Positions 48,330 to 58,029 of a stretch of 64,000 nucleotides of DNA are shown here, one piece after another (position 1 is the first letter of the stretch; each line of letters starts with the position of its first letter). Below the pieces are notes generated by a model that worked only from the letters and a program-made list of their open reading frames with translations, was not told the DNA's origin and ran no database searches. The position numbers and the translations under genes are program-made. The DNA comes from Hetaerina americana. Lineage: Eukaryota > Arthropoda > Insecta > Odonata > Calopterygidae. The stretch lies in contig JAKTNV010000042.1 in NCBI GenBank assembly GCA_022747635.1, forward strand, positions 2,966,001-3,030,000. The letters are read 5' to 3'.

Positions 48330-49379
48330 ATGCCGAAGTTTTTGGAGCAGCGTTATTCCATCAAATTTGCGGTAAAGCTAGGGAAATCGTCTACCGAAAC
48401 TGTCAGTATGATTAACCAGGTTTACGGGGAGTCAGCCATGTCCAGAAACATGATCTTTCGGTGGCACAAGATGTTCGTGGAGGGCAGAGAAGAGGTCGAC
48501 GACGAACCACGGCCTGGACGCCCATCAACGACACTCACCGACGAAAATGTGCGAAAAGTTCGCGATGTACTGAACTCTGATCGTCGTCTTAGTGTTCGGA
48601 TGATAGCAGAGCAGTGTAATGTGCCAAAAACAATAGTGCACGAGATTATTAGGGAGCAATTACAGATGCGAAAAATTTGTGCAAAGTTGGTGCCGAAAGT
48701 GCTCAGTGATGATCAAAGACTCAATCGTTTGGAAATCGCGACACAACTTGCGGATCACTGCAAAAATGATCCACATTTTTTAGAGAACGTTGTTTCGGGT
48801 GACGAGACATGGATCTTTGAGTACGACCCGGAGTCGAAGAGACAAAGTGCGGAGTGGCACACCCCATCATTACCCCGTCAAAAGAAAGCTCGCATGAGCA
48901 AATCTCGGATGACGGCGATGCTCATTGTCTTTTTTGACAAAAGGGGAGTCGTCCACTACGAATTTGTACCTGAACGACAAACTGTAAATGCTGCATTTTA
49001 CGTCCAAGTGCTCGACAGGCTTCGAAAACGAGTCGCCCGCGTCCGGCCAGCGATCAAAAACATCTGGCGGCTGCATCACGGCAATGCGCCGTCTCACACC
49101 GCGCTTGTCGTGTCGGACTTCTTGGCCAAGCACGGCGTGGCAACGCTGCCGCACCCGGCCTACAGCCCGGACTTGGCACCACCGGACTTCTTTCTGTTCC
49201 CAAAGATAAAGAGGAGTTTGAAAGGAACGCGATACGGGACTTTGGACGCCGTCAAAGAGGCCGTGACGACGTGTCTTCGAGATGTTCCCGATGATGCCTT
49301 CGCGGGAGCGTTCCAGGAATGGGAACGCCGCTGGAACAAGTGTATCGACTCACAAGGGTCCTATTTTGAGGAATATTAG
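48330..49379 (+). CDS. mariner transposase, second catalytic Asp replaced by Gly
   Basis: A 349-residue frame from the ATG at 48330 (MPKFLEQR), chosen because mariner transposases are about 345 residues. The frame is open upstream to an ATG at 48276. The N-terminal half has two helix-turn-helix DNA-binding regions joined by RPGRPSTT, then KLVPKVLSDDQR, the family's VPK/dimerisation motif. The catalytic DD34D triad should be D158 in GDETW, D251 in HHDNAPSH and D286 in APPDFF. Codon 251 (49080-49082) is GGC, giving HHGNAPSH, while the 34-residue spacing to D286 is kept. YSPDLAP is intact. Loss of a metal-binding Asp should abolish cutting, so this protein is probably inactive or only binds DNA, unless the base is a sequencing error. 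The C-terminus ends SYFEEY. Confidence 0.92.
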   Translation: MPKFLEQRYSIKFAVKLGKSSTETVSMINQVYGESAMSRNMIFRWHKMFVEGREEVDDEPRPGRPSTTLTDENVRKVRDVLNSDRRLSVRMIAEQCNVPKTIVHEIIREQLQMRKICAKLVPKVLSDDQRLNRLEIATQLADHCKNDPHFLENVVSGDETWIFEYDPESKRQSAEWHTPSLPRQKKARMSKSRMTAMLIVFFDKRGVVHYEFVPERQTVNAAFYVQVLDRLRKRVARVRPAIKNIWRLHHGNAPSHTALVVSDFLAKHGVATLPHPAYSPDLAPPDFFLFPKIKRSLKGTRYGTLDAVKEAVTTCLRDVPDDAFAGAFQEWERRWNKCIDSQGSYFEEY

Positions 49380-49420
49380 CTTAAGATATGTAAAAGTGTA
49401 ATAAATTTGTTTTCCTGAGC

Positions 49421-49447
49421 TCAGTACACTTATTTTCCGGACGAACC

Positions 49448-49451
<4 letters not shown>
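49421..49451 (-). repeat. right terminal inverted repeat of mariner
   Basis: Exact inverted copy of 48133-48163, followed directly by a TA array. Confidence 0.93.
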
Positions 49452-49518
<67 letters not shown>

Positions 49519-49526
49519 TATTTTTG

Positions 49527-49561
<35 letters not shown>

Positions 49562-49573
49562 TATTTTTGCTAT
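49452..49573. repeat. (TA)n array with duplicated GATTATTTTTGCTAT
   Basis: Long TA runs are separated by GATTATTTTTGCTAT, which occurs at 49516-49530 and again at 49559-49573. This could be replication slippage across the array. Confidence 0.9.
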
Positions 49574-49965
49574 CTGAAGTCAGATTTGCCATAAGGGCAA
49601 AAGTCGTCGGATGATAACACTGAAGACTATAAAACGCCATAGTATTTGAATCAACTTAATTAATTATCCAAATGAGAATGCATTTAAGGAAGAGAAACAT
49701 AAGTAGAATCCGCCGCATTTCGTGCTAAAATAGCTAAAATATTTTTATAATATATTCACATCGATTCTTTTTCCCAAATCTTTAAACTACGGCAACAATT
49801 ACTTATTGTGCTACAATTTCAGGGCATAAATAAATTATTTTATGTAACACACATAATTGCCGCAACCTTCGGAGTGGATGCAATCCAGGGCTATCCACGA
49901 AATACAAACTTAATATTTTCTGACAGAGTGCTTAAAAAATAAGTTGATTTAAATACGATACTCAC

Positions 49966-50088
49966 CGTGGTAGACTCTGACAGGCTGCGCAGTCTTAGAT
50001 GCTCAGTAAGAGAGGGCGATCCGTGGCGCCTCCCAAGTCGCGGCGTACGGAGTGCTCCCCAACGTTAACGTCGTGCTGGCCGCGGAGA
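49966..50088 (-). other. candidate minus-strand exon with good splice sites
   Basis: On the minus strand, a pyrimidine-rich tract ending TTCTAATTCCAG precedes a GC-rich 123-base block that ends at a near-perfect donor, CACG|GTGAGTAT (GT at 49965-49964). A second good acceptor, TTTTCTCCTTGACAG, lies further upstream (about 50189-50203). All three frames of the 123-base block contain a stop, so it would be untranslated. GC content rises abruptly inside the block. The plus-strand 82-codon frame here has no known domain. Confidence 0.25.
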
Positions 50089-50249
50089 CTGGAATTAGAA
50101 TTGAAAATTTACAGCCGTGGTCACCCGCCGAAATGTATTAAGTGGTTGTCTGTGTTTCAGACCGCGGACCCTTTGGCTAGAAGCGCGCTGTCAAGGAGAA
50201 AACACTCCCCAAATGAACTTAGAATTTATTTACGAGCTTCGCCTTAAGT

Positions 50250-51350
50250 AAATCAAACCCATGCTTCTTGTCTTCCACGCAATACGAGCAATACGCATGT
50301 CCAATTAAAAGTATTGTCAACGGAACGCACTAATGTCTTCAAACGATAAGGTAGATAATCGATCATCACATTCTGAACGCAGATTGCCAGCTAAAACTTA
50401 TGGCCAAGCCATTCGCTCAGATCTTTAGCCGACGTCATTGCCCTGCTTGAATAACATGGGAGGATAAAAGTGTTATGCAAAACAGAAGGCTAAGAGAAGT
50501 CATCCGAGGACTAGAAGATAAAGATCTACTATATATCCTCAACCGAAAAAGACGGACATCTTCGAAAACGTGGGACTAATGGAGTCTCTTTATTGACCAC
50601 AGAGTCCGAAGTTGAAAATTATATTGGAACAAGGAGACAAGACCTGAACTGACCATTGAGCTAGAAAAAACACGAGAAGTGGTTGGTAGAAAGTTGAACG
50701 ATGTGATTTATTAGCTTATCGCGCGTGCATGTGAGGTTTTAAAATATGGAAGAATGATTCATAGCTTTATAAACGTTAGTTACACTTTAAAGAATATTTT
50801 GGATTTTGTTATAGTGGGGGCAATGACGCCAATAGTTCATCAGGTAGGCTAGACAGGGGCTAGTTCAATTATCTCACTTTCACCAGAGAAACCGGTTGGT
50901 TTACCTTCCTTCAATTAACATAATTTTTTGGATGAACTATTATTCACAATTGTTTTCCTATAAGTCCAGAATAATAGCCGAGTACCCTGCGAGTGATGAG
51001 GGTAATTTTTCATAAAGAGAATATTTTATTATCCTCCAATTAATGGAGAGCAATTGGAGTTGACAAACGCATATCGATAATTTAGAAACTTTGTATCAAT
51101 TTGCAGCGAAGATTCTGATGATTCAGCCAATATATGAAAATAATATTTTGTGTTTGAAAGCAATTACAAACGAGTCGATAAGGACTAAGAAATTATCAGA
51201 AGTAACATGCTATTGGAAATTCGTAAGGAAATAGCATTAATATTGTCTTGCAATTTAATTATTTCAGCAAATGAAATGCTAAATTCTTATTTCAGCAGTT
51301 ACTTCTTTCAATTTCCAATTTGATTCGATTTCCAAAAATGCTTTATTCAA
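50250..51350. other. AT-rich non-coding DNA, nothing recognised
   Basis: No protein-like frame and no recognisable repeat or transposon end. Confidence 0.5.
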
Positions 51351-51364
51351 ACTATAAGGATATA

Positions 51365-51434
51365 CATACTAAAAAGAAAGACTTGTACATTTCCACAGAT
51401 CTGTGGAAAAGTACAAGTCTTTCTTTTTAGTATG
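51365..51434. repeat. 70-bp loop-less palindrome
   Basis: Two 35-base arms (51365-51399 and 51400-51434) are inverted copies with a single mismatch and no spacer, centred on AGATCT. Pairing continues outward for a few more bases after one mismatch. The absence of a loop argues against a microRNA precursor. It could be the middle of a fold-back element or a recent inverted duplication. Confidence 0.92.
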
Positions 51435-51444
51435 GATATTAAAT

Positions 51445-54400
51445 ACTTCCACGAAGTGAAGCCTGAAACAATAGAATATATATAGGGATATGAAAGAAAG
51501 GCTTCTCTCAATTCCGTGTACACACATTGTCGGTCGCTCAATCATTAATGAATAACAAACACGGTATACATTAAATTCATACAGATGGATTAAAACTTTC
51601 AATCGCATTCCGTAACTAACCAGCACGGTATTTAAAACAAACTCTCAAAATGTTCAATAAATAGTGAAAAATTACAGTAGTTTCTCAAAACAACATGTTA
51701 TCATAAGTTGTCAAGTCGTTGATAATATAATTAATTTTTGAAATAAGAGACGGGGTCATGAATTTTATTACACACTTCCTTGCAAAACTTTGGCTTTTTT
51801 TGGTTTGGTTCATAAATTATAAATCACTAGTAAATGATAAAAAAGTCGCCTGAATTGCCATTCCCGGGAAAACCTGTGTCGTTGCGTTCTAGCCCAACTC
51901 CGCGGGATTTTTTATTTTCTTGTTCTGAGACGGCTTCGTGGGAAATTCCAGTTTTGAACATGACACGATGTTAGTGGTTATGTACTGTCTGGAAAAGTGA
52001 TAGTGTGTGTAATTTTTTTCATGCAATTCAACTTTTCCCAACAAATTAATGTGCACGGTAAGCTTTGATCTAACGTTACTACATGTACTCGTATACACCC
52101 TCACTGAAAACTGAAGTTATTCTACTTGTAAATTTGATTAAAAAGCATAAGAATTTTATGGGAAATACATCCCTTCAGAATGTGTATTCCTTAGTAATAG
52201 GATATTATTGCAGATGATATCTCTTCGTAAGGCCGGGGGTTATCAGGCTATAAAATAAATTTTGGACCTCACTGACAATTTTCATAGAGTAAATTTATTC
52301 CAAACAAGGGTTTATTGCTGCTCTTGAGAGTTCCGAACATATTTTCAGATAATATTCAGAGATCTTTGCGAAAAGATTGAGTGATCATAAGAAAGATCAC
52401 AGCGTTCTGGTACCGTAGGCCAGGACAGACATTCTTGAGTTTCACTGCAACATATGTTCATGCTCTTTTAAAAAACCTAATATGGCGTTTAAACTTTGCC
52501 ATGGACTGTGAAATAAATTAAAAGAGCCTGGTGTAATTTACTAAAAGTTATAATCACCTTTTAAACCTTACTTTTAGGAGAAGTAACATTTTCGTCGAAT
52601 ACACGTACTATGATTCGTCGACATAGAGAGCGAAAGCAGTTGTAATGAAATTAACTTTTCAATACGTTGACGTGGATAAATGAGAAACCTGTAAACAATT
52701 ACCTCTAAAAACAAATTTATATATTAGCAATGGGAAACTATGCCTTAGCCCGTCAATACCACCAACGCCATATTTCATCTATGATATAGGCACCATAGGT
52801 ATAACTCTAAGTAGAAATTTTTCTCGAGCCCCGATTTGGTAATCATAGGGAGTTGTACACAAGAAGAATAAATATTAAAATTGTATCTGAGCCAAGGTCT
52901 TTCTTCCTGGATCCCTTTACACACTCTGAAGTCTAATCGTATTTATTGTAGTCTATTTGATCAAATAATATGAAGTGATTCGATGATGCCAGAAATAACT
53001 GGAGTACTTCGATTTAATATATGAATATAAGCTTTGAGTTTTTAAACAGCAATATACTTGGCCTATCTATCGATTGATCGTTATTTGTGTATCACCAATT
53101 TTACCATAATTACCAAAATTTCGTGATAAAATCATCGATTTGATGGCAAAAAGGCTCATTAATTATTACTAATGACAAATTATTAAATAATAATTGATGA
53201 CTTACTATTTAATTCAATTAACTAAGAAATAAATCCCGATCATATGTTTGTGAATTATTGAGGGTTTAACGACACCGAGCCTTGGTTACATAACTGAGTC
53301 GTTTCCATCCCAGCTTTTCTATTAACCTTTCTCTCGCATTAACAATTTTTGAATAATATATCATCTCTTTGATGCTTATCTAATTCCTTAGTTAAAGGTT
53401 TCTAGGTATATTTGAAATGCGTTCCGCATGTTCTTAATGTGGGATAGCTAAAGTGAATAACACCTCATACTACATATTTTAATTAAGTTAACTAATTACA
53501 TTCTGCCTAGTGAAGCCGTATTTCTGGCGGAACCGTATATTCTCTAAACTGCGTCCCACATGATAGGTCCGAGTAAAGGTATCCCAAGGTTCTAAATCAT
53601 ATCACTCGGAAATGCTAAATTAAATATGTCAAGTTTCATTTGAATACATTAATATTCAGAGATGAGCCAAACATGTGATCGATAAATCTTGTTTTCATTC
53701 CGAAGATTGATATCTAGTTTTCAATTCTTTCCTACTTCATGCAAGTAGGAATTATATTTACTACTCTTTACTATCTTTTAGCCACCTCTTCTCATAAATT
53801 TTATAATTTACCTTAAGAATCTGTCCAAGCCTTCCTCTTTTAGTGCTCTCCTCTATCCTTCCGACCATCATCCTCTTTGGTTCCTCTGGTGAGCGTTATT
53901 CATATATTTCTCGGTATTTGCAAGATATTTCAAAGCGATTTTTTATCTGATGAGCCACTTGCATTGATTCCTTTACACATGTACGTTCATTTCTCTAGGC
54001 AACTTCTTTTAAGCTTGCCTAGGCATTTATCTAGGCATTAAATGTTTTAAACCAAAGTAATTGCGAGGGATAAATAAACGTTTATGCATTGGAATAGTAA
54101 ACATTTACATTCCCGGAGGGTTTATTTTGATTTTATTCAACTATCAACACACAATACAAAAAGAGATATTCGCAAACCTGGCTGATATGGCTTTCTGTGA
54201 TTCCTTTCTGCGCTACGGTATTTTTTACTATAAAATATTAGTTATTACACAATATTAAATAAGTGTTTCAAGTTAAATTTTTCCCTTCAAAAGCTTGTAT
54301 AAAATGGCATAATGTATTCACAGAATTTGCTTGCAGAAGTAAGAAACACAAACGGTATGGACAGCATAATATTGATAGTGAATTGAGAATTTAATGATGG

Positions 54401-55340
54401 AATATTCCTTTTTCTTATGATAGAGATGCCAACAAAAGAGGGGCAAACCACATGCTTGATTTAATAGCACTTGCTACAGTTTTATATTATAGCCATTTAT
54501 TTAGTGTAAGAGCAGAGAAAAAGTTGGCTCATATAAAAATTACTGACGATGTAATATTTACAAATTCAGCAAATAAGTGGGATCGTATTAGAATGCAACC
54601 TTAATTGCAACAAATTGGCGCAGAACACTTGGACTTCCTCACTTGGACTGGATAGATTCTTTTAAATACTCGCATCTTGCGGCTTAGCCCCTTTTACTCC
54701 AGGGAATAAATCTCCCTTTCATTATTTACATAGAAAATGGAGTGGAGTGATGAAATAAAGTGAAATAAAAAGATTAACAAGCGTCTTTCCTTAGCTTAGA
54801 GGATCACATACTTGCAGGAAGAAATTATAAGTCGGGTAAAATGAGAATGTCAAAGAATGTAGGCTCAAAGGACGTCTACTTGAGAATCAAAACCGATGCA
54901 GACCAATTTTTAGTTTTCATCAAGTTAAAATATTTGAAACGAAGTCGTTCTTGATAAATGTATGAACATTCTTGGGGTCCAAAAATTAAGCACATAATCA
55001 ATCCTTTCAATTTTATTGCTTATAAAGTTAGCCATATTTCTGAGCACATTAGTCCAATGAGAAAATTCCTCTGTATATGAAATTACCGAAAACAAAACCT
55101 AATGATTACTTACGTGATTTTCTGAAGTCTTTCTTCAATGTGTTATTGAAATGGCTAGTTAAGTGGCTTTTACGAAAAGAGTTGATAAACCCCATGCCAT
55201 TAATAAAATGCTAAGGACGAATAGAGTATTAGCTCAGTAACGCGGTGTAACACTTTTTTCTAACTATCACAACAGTTCTTGGCGCAGTAGCCCAAAAACG
55301 ATATTTCTCTATTCATTTATCACAAACTTAGGTGTAGACT
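51445..55340. other. AT-rich non-coding DNA, nothing certain
   Basis: No gene is recognised. A minus-strand segment at about 53820-53890 reads MMVGRIEEST with an RGRLGQI continuation, which is faintly like the tail of RTE proteins, but the match is too short to call. Confidence 0.45.
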
Positions 55341-56671
55341 ATTTAAGCCCGCTGCCGTCTTCATCCCACGAAATCCTTGCAACAAGGAATCAAGAGTAGA
55401 AGACACAGAAGAGGACCGAATTAGTTATAATAGGGACATGGAACGTTAAGAATATATAATAGGGAAGTTATAAAGTGAGAGATGGAGAGAGGAAATGTGG
55501 ATATTTTTGACCTGGGTGAGGGTGAGGGAAATCGAACGATAGGGGGATTACTGGAGTGATAGTTACAGAGTAATACCCAGAGGAGAAGAGGAGATCCAGT
55601 GAAAGGCGGAAATAAAATTAAACCAAGAGAAGAAGCGTAGTAAAAATAGAATATACGAGTGATGAGATATTTTTAGTAGCAGTACAATCTGAACCAACGA
55701 ACTTGGTCATCGTTCCCGTTTTATTCCACCAAGCAATTATTGGGAGCAAAAAGTCAAATTCGTATTTAATCAATTTGAGGAAATAATGTGGTTATTCCTG
55801 GAAGAAAACATAGATAGCTCAGGGATATTGTAACGCGACGGTAGGAGAAGGGGGAGATTATAGTGCGGTGAGGGGACTACGGTTAAGGAACGAGGAGTGA
55901 CCAGAGGAGAAAGTAATAGTCTTGCAGGAGACGGGGTTTGATCATTACGAGGAAATGTTTTAAACGCCATGAAAGACGTAGGTGTACTAGTACATGAAAA
56001 ACGCCCGGGGATTCAGGGAGATATCAGTTAAACTATATGATATTAGACACAGATTCATGCACATTGTGAATAATTCTTATAGTTTCCTAGGAGCGGATCC
56101 GGATTCAGGTCATGATTTAGATCTAATAAAGTGTAACGTCAGATTTAAGAGGATGAAACAGGGAAGACGACTGAGGAAATGGAAATTAGAAGTATTAATC
56201 AGAAAAACAGAAAAAATATCTGCAGGATATAGGGATAATTATGAGTGAGGAAACAGAGAAGACAAAATGCTAACATACCAAAAAAGAGATAGCGGAACCG
56301 CAAACGAAACTTCAGAAAGAGAAAATAGAAATAGGATAAGGAAACAATGAATCTCAGACGAAATGATTTTTTAAAAAAATAGACGAGAGAAGGAATATTG
56401 TAAAAACAAGATTTGGGCATTATTAAGAGTTCAATTATACACTGAGACGGGAAATAGATAACAGGGCGGAAAAAGCCTAGTGGAAGATGTAGTGCGAGGA
56501 TACGGTATATTTACAAAGGAAGGATGAACTTGTTGCATTGGTGAAAGCATTAACAGAAGGTGAGAAGGGAAAAGTCCGAACAAATAATCGAAGAGAAATC
56601 TTAAATCGTGTTATAAAGGGAGATGCACGCGGGATGCTACAGCAGTAATGATGTCAATAATATAGAGGAAC

Positions 56672-56702
<31 letters not shown>

Positions 56703-56760
56703 CATGTGTGTACGCTATACTGTATATAATATACTATATATACATATGTACTATAATATA
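56672..56760. repeat. TA-rich array inside the RTE copy
   Basis: A TA/TACA array separates GAGGAACA from CAAAATCAGG. The related RTE scrap at 24.6 kb has these blocks nearly adjacent, so the array arose or expanded after insertion of this copy. Confidence 0.85.
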
Positions 56761-57579
56761 TGTAACAAAATCAGGATGTATTTGTTTTTTTTTGTAGATT
56801 TCAATAAGCGGTAAGACAGAGGGAAATGTGTAGAATTAATGAATTCATTGCAGAGTATAGGAGTAGGTTGGGGGGATAGGCAACTTATTCGTACGCTGCA
56901 TATATATCTCAGACAGTAGTGCTAGGAAGAGGGGACCTGTTGGTGGGGAATTCATGAAATCATTTAGGTTTGCTGATGGCCAAGCTTTAGTTTGCTAGTC
57001 AGCGAAGGAGTTACAATCATTGCCGAGCTCATTTGAAGGTCAGTACGATTGGAATGGGATGAGAATAAATGTAAACGAAATGAAGATTATGTTGTTTTAA
57101 AGAAATGGAAAGTTAAATATTAAACTATAAGGTCATAAATCTGGGCAGGTGGAACAGTTTACCTATTTTTTGTGCCAAAATGATCAAATTAGCTGGTTTT
57201 GTAGGAAAAAGAATTTCATGGAATTGATAATATTTCACAATAAGGAGGGAATGGATGACAAGGACGTTGAGTATAGATGTTAAGGGAAGGGTTTTTAAAA
57301 CTGTGGAGCGTGGTTTTATACGGTGCGGAATCATGGTTTATGAAGCAAGTCAATATGCATAGATTGGAGGATTTTGAAACATGGGTGTGGAGAAGGATGG
57401 ATAAGTTAAAATGGCCGGAAGGGAAACATGCGAAGAAGTTCTAAGCAGGGCTGGGAAGGAGAAGGGATTGTTTTGAGAAATTCGATGGGGACATGAAAGG
57501 TGAAGGCATAGAATTTCGATTGGTGAGAGGATGAATAACACAGTTTCAGACGTAACATGTTGGAAGTCCTTCAAGATCA

Positions 57580-57775
57580 AAGAAGACATTTTGCTTTTTC
57601 ACATAACAGTATTTCTATAACTACCTAGATTTCGTTTCAGCGTAACATTTTCGCTACATCGTAGCATCTACAGACCTGCCTTCTACCTTTCATGACAGGC
57701 CCGAAAATGTTACGCTGTAATGAAACCTAGGTCGTAATAAAAATACACCATGTGGAAAAGAAAAATGCCTTCTTC
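57580..57775. mobile_element. hairpin (MITE-like) insertion in the RTE copy
   Basis: Two inverted arms of about 75 bases (57580-57654 and 57701-57775) surround a loop of about 46 bases. The inner arm ends match well: CGAAAATGTTACGCTG pairs with its complement in the left arm, and CTAGGT and AAATAC blocks pair further out. The surrounding LINE sequence is split here between its GTGAAGG and GTGATTGGATG segments, so it is an insertion; its outer limits may be wider (about 57505-57780). It has no coding capacity, as in MITEs. No target-site duplication is visible. Confidence 0.6.
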
Positions 57776-58029
57776 CGTCATGGTGATTGGATGTCGAAGA
57801 CTGTAATAGGTGGGAGAACTTAGGTTGATGAGGATGAGGAAGGGCGAGTTTAGGTATGTCGGACTAAATAAAGGTAGGAAGAAGAATACGTAATTGAAGA
57901 AAGGTTAAGTGTAGTGTCGGGTGTCAGATTATTTTTTGTTAGGAGAGAAAGAGATATGTGTCGTTGTACTTCTGTATAGTCTGTATGCATCTTTAACCTA
58001 CCTTAAACGGTAGAATACCAATAATAATA

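Larger units (their letters stand above)
48133..49451 (+). mobile_element. mariner transposon with matching 31-bp inverted repeats
   Basis: A 1.32-kb element whose ends, 48133-48163 and 49421-49451, are exact inverted copies over 31 bases beginning ACAGGGTTCGTCC. It holds one transposase frame (48330-49379) and an AATAAA-type signal near 49400. Both flanks are TA arrays. If the element proper begins CAGGG, the adjacent dinucleotide is TA on the right but CA on the left, suggesting one change in the left target duplication. The intact ends and ORF point to a young insertion, but the transposase lacks one catalytic Asp (see the CDS). Confidence 0.92.
55345..58020 (+). pseudogene. long decayed copy of the first RTE family
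   Basis: This aligns by eye with most of 34550-37520 of the intact RTE, with stops and indels throughout. Landmarks are CCACGAAATCCTTGCAA (55368), GGGACATGGAACGTTA (endonuclease TWNVR), GGAGCGGATCCGGATTCAGG (SDH region, 56091), TTTCAATAAGC (motif A), and AGGTTTGCTGATGGCCAAGC (56967), where the FADD site has become FADG. The 3' end is CCTACCTTAAACGGTAGAATACC. About 480 bp, covering the start of the reverse transcriptase (ORF residues about 460-625), is missing, plus smaller gaps near motif B. It is interrupted by a TA array and by a hairpin-bearing insertion. Confidence 0.85.

Noticed and set aside
53820..53890. Minus-strand RTE tail
   Set aside because: Only a short basic segment resembles the C-terminus of RTE proteins; insufficient for a call.
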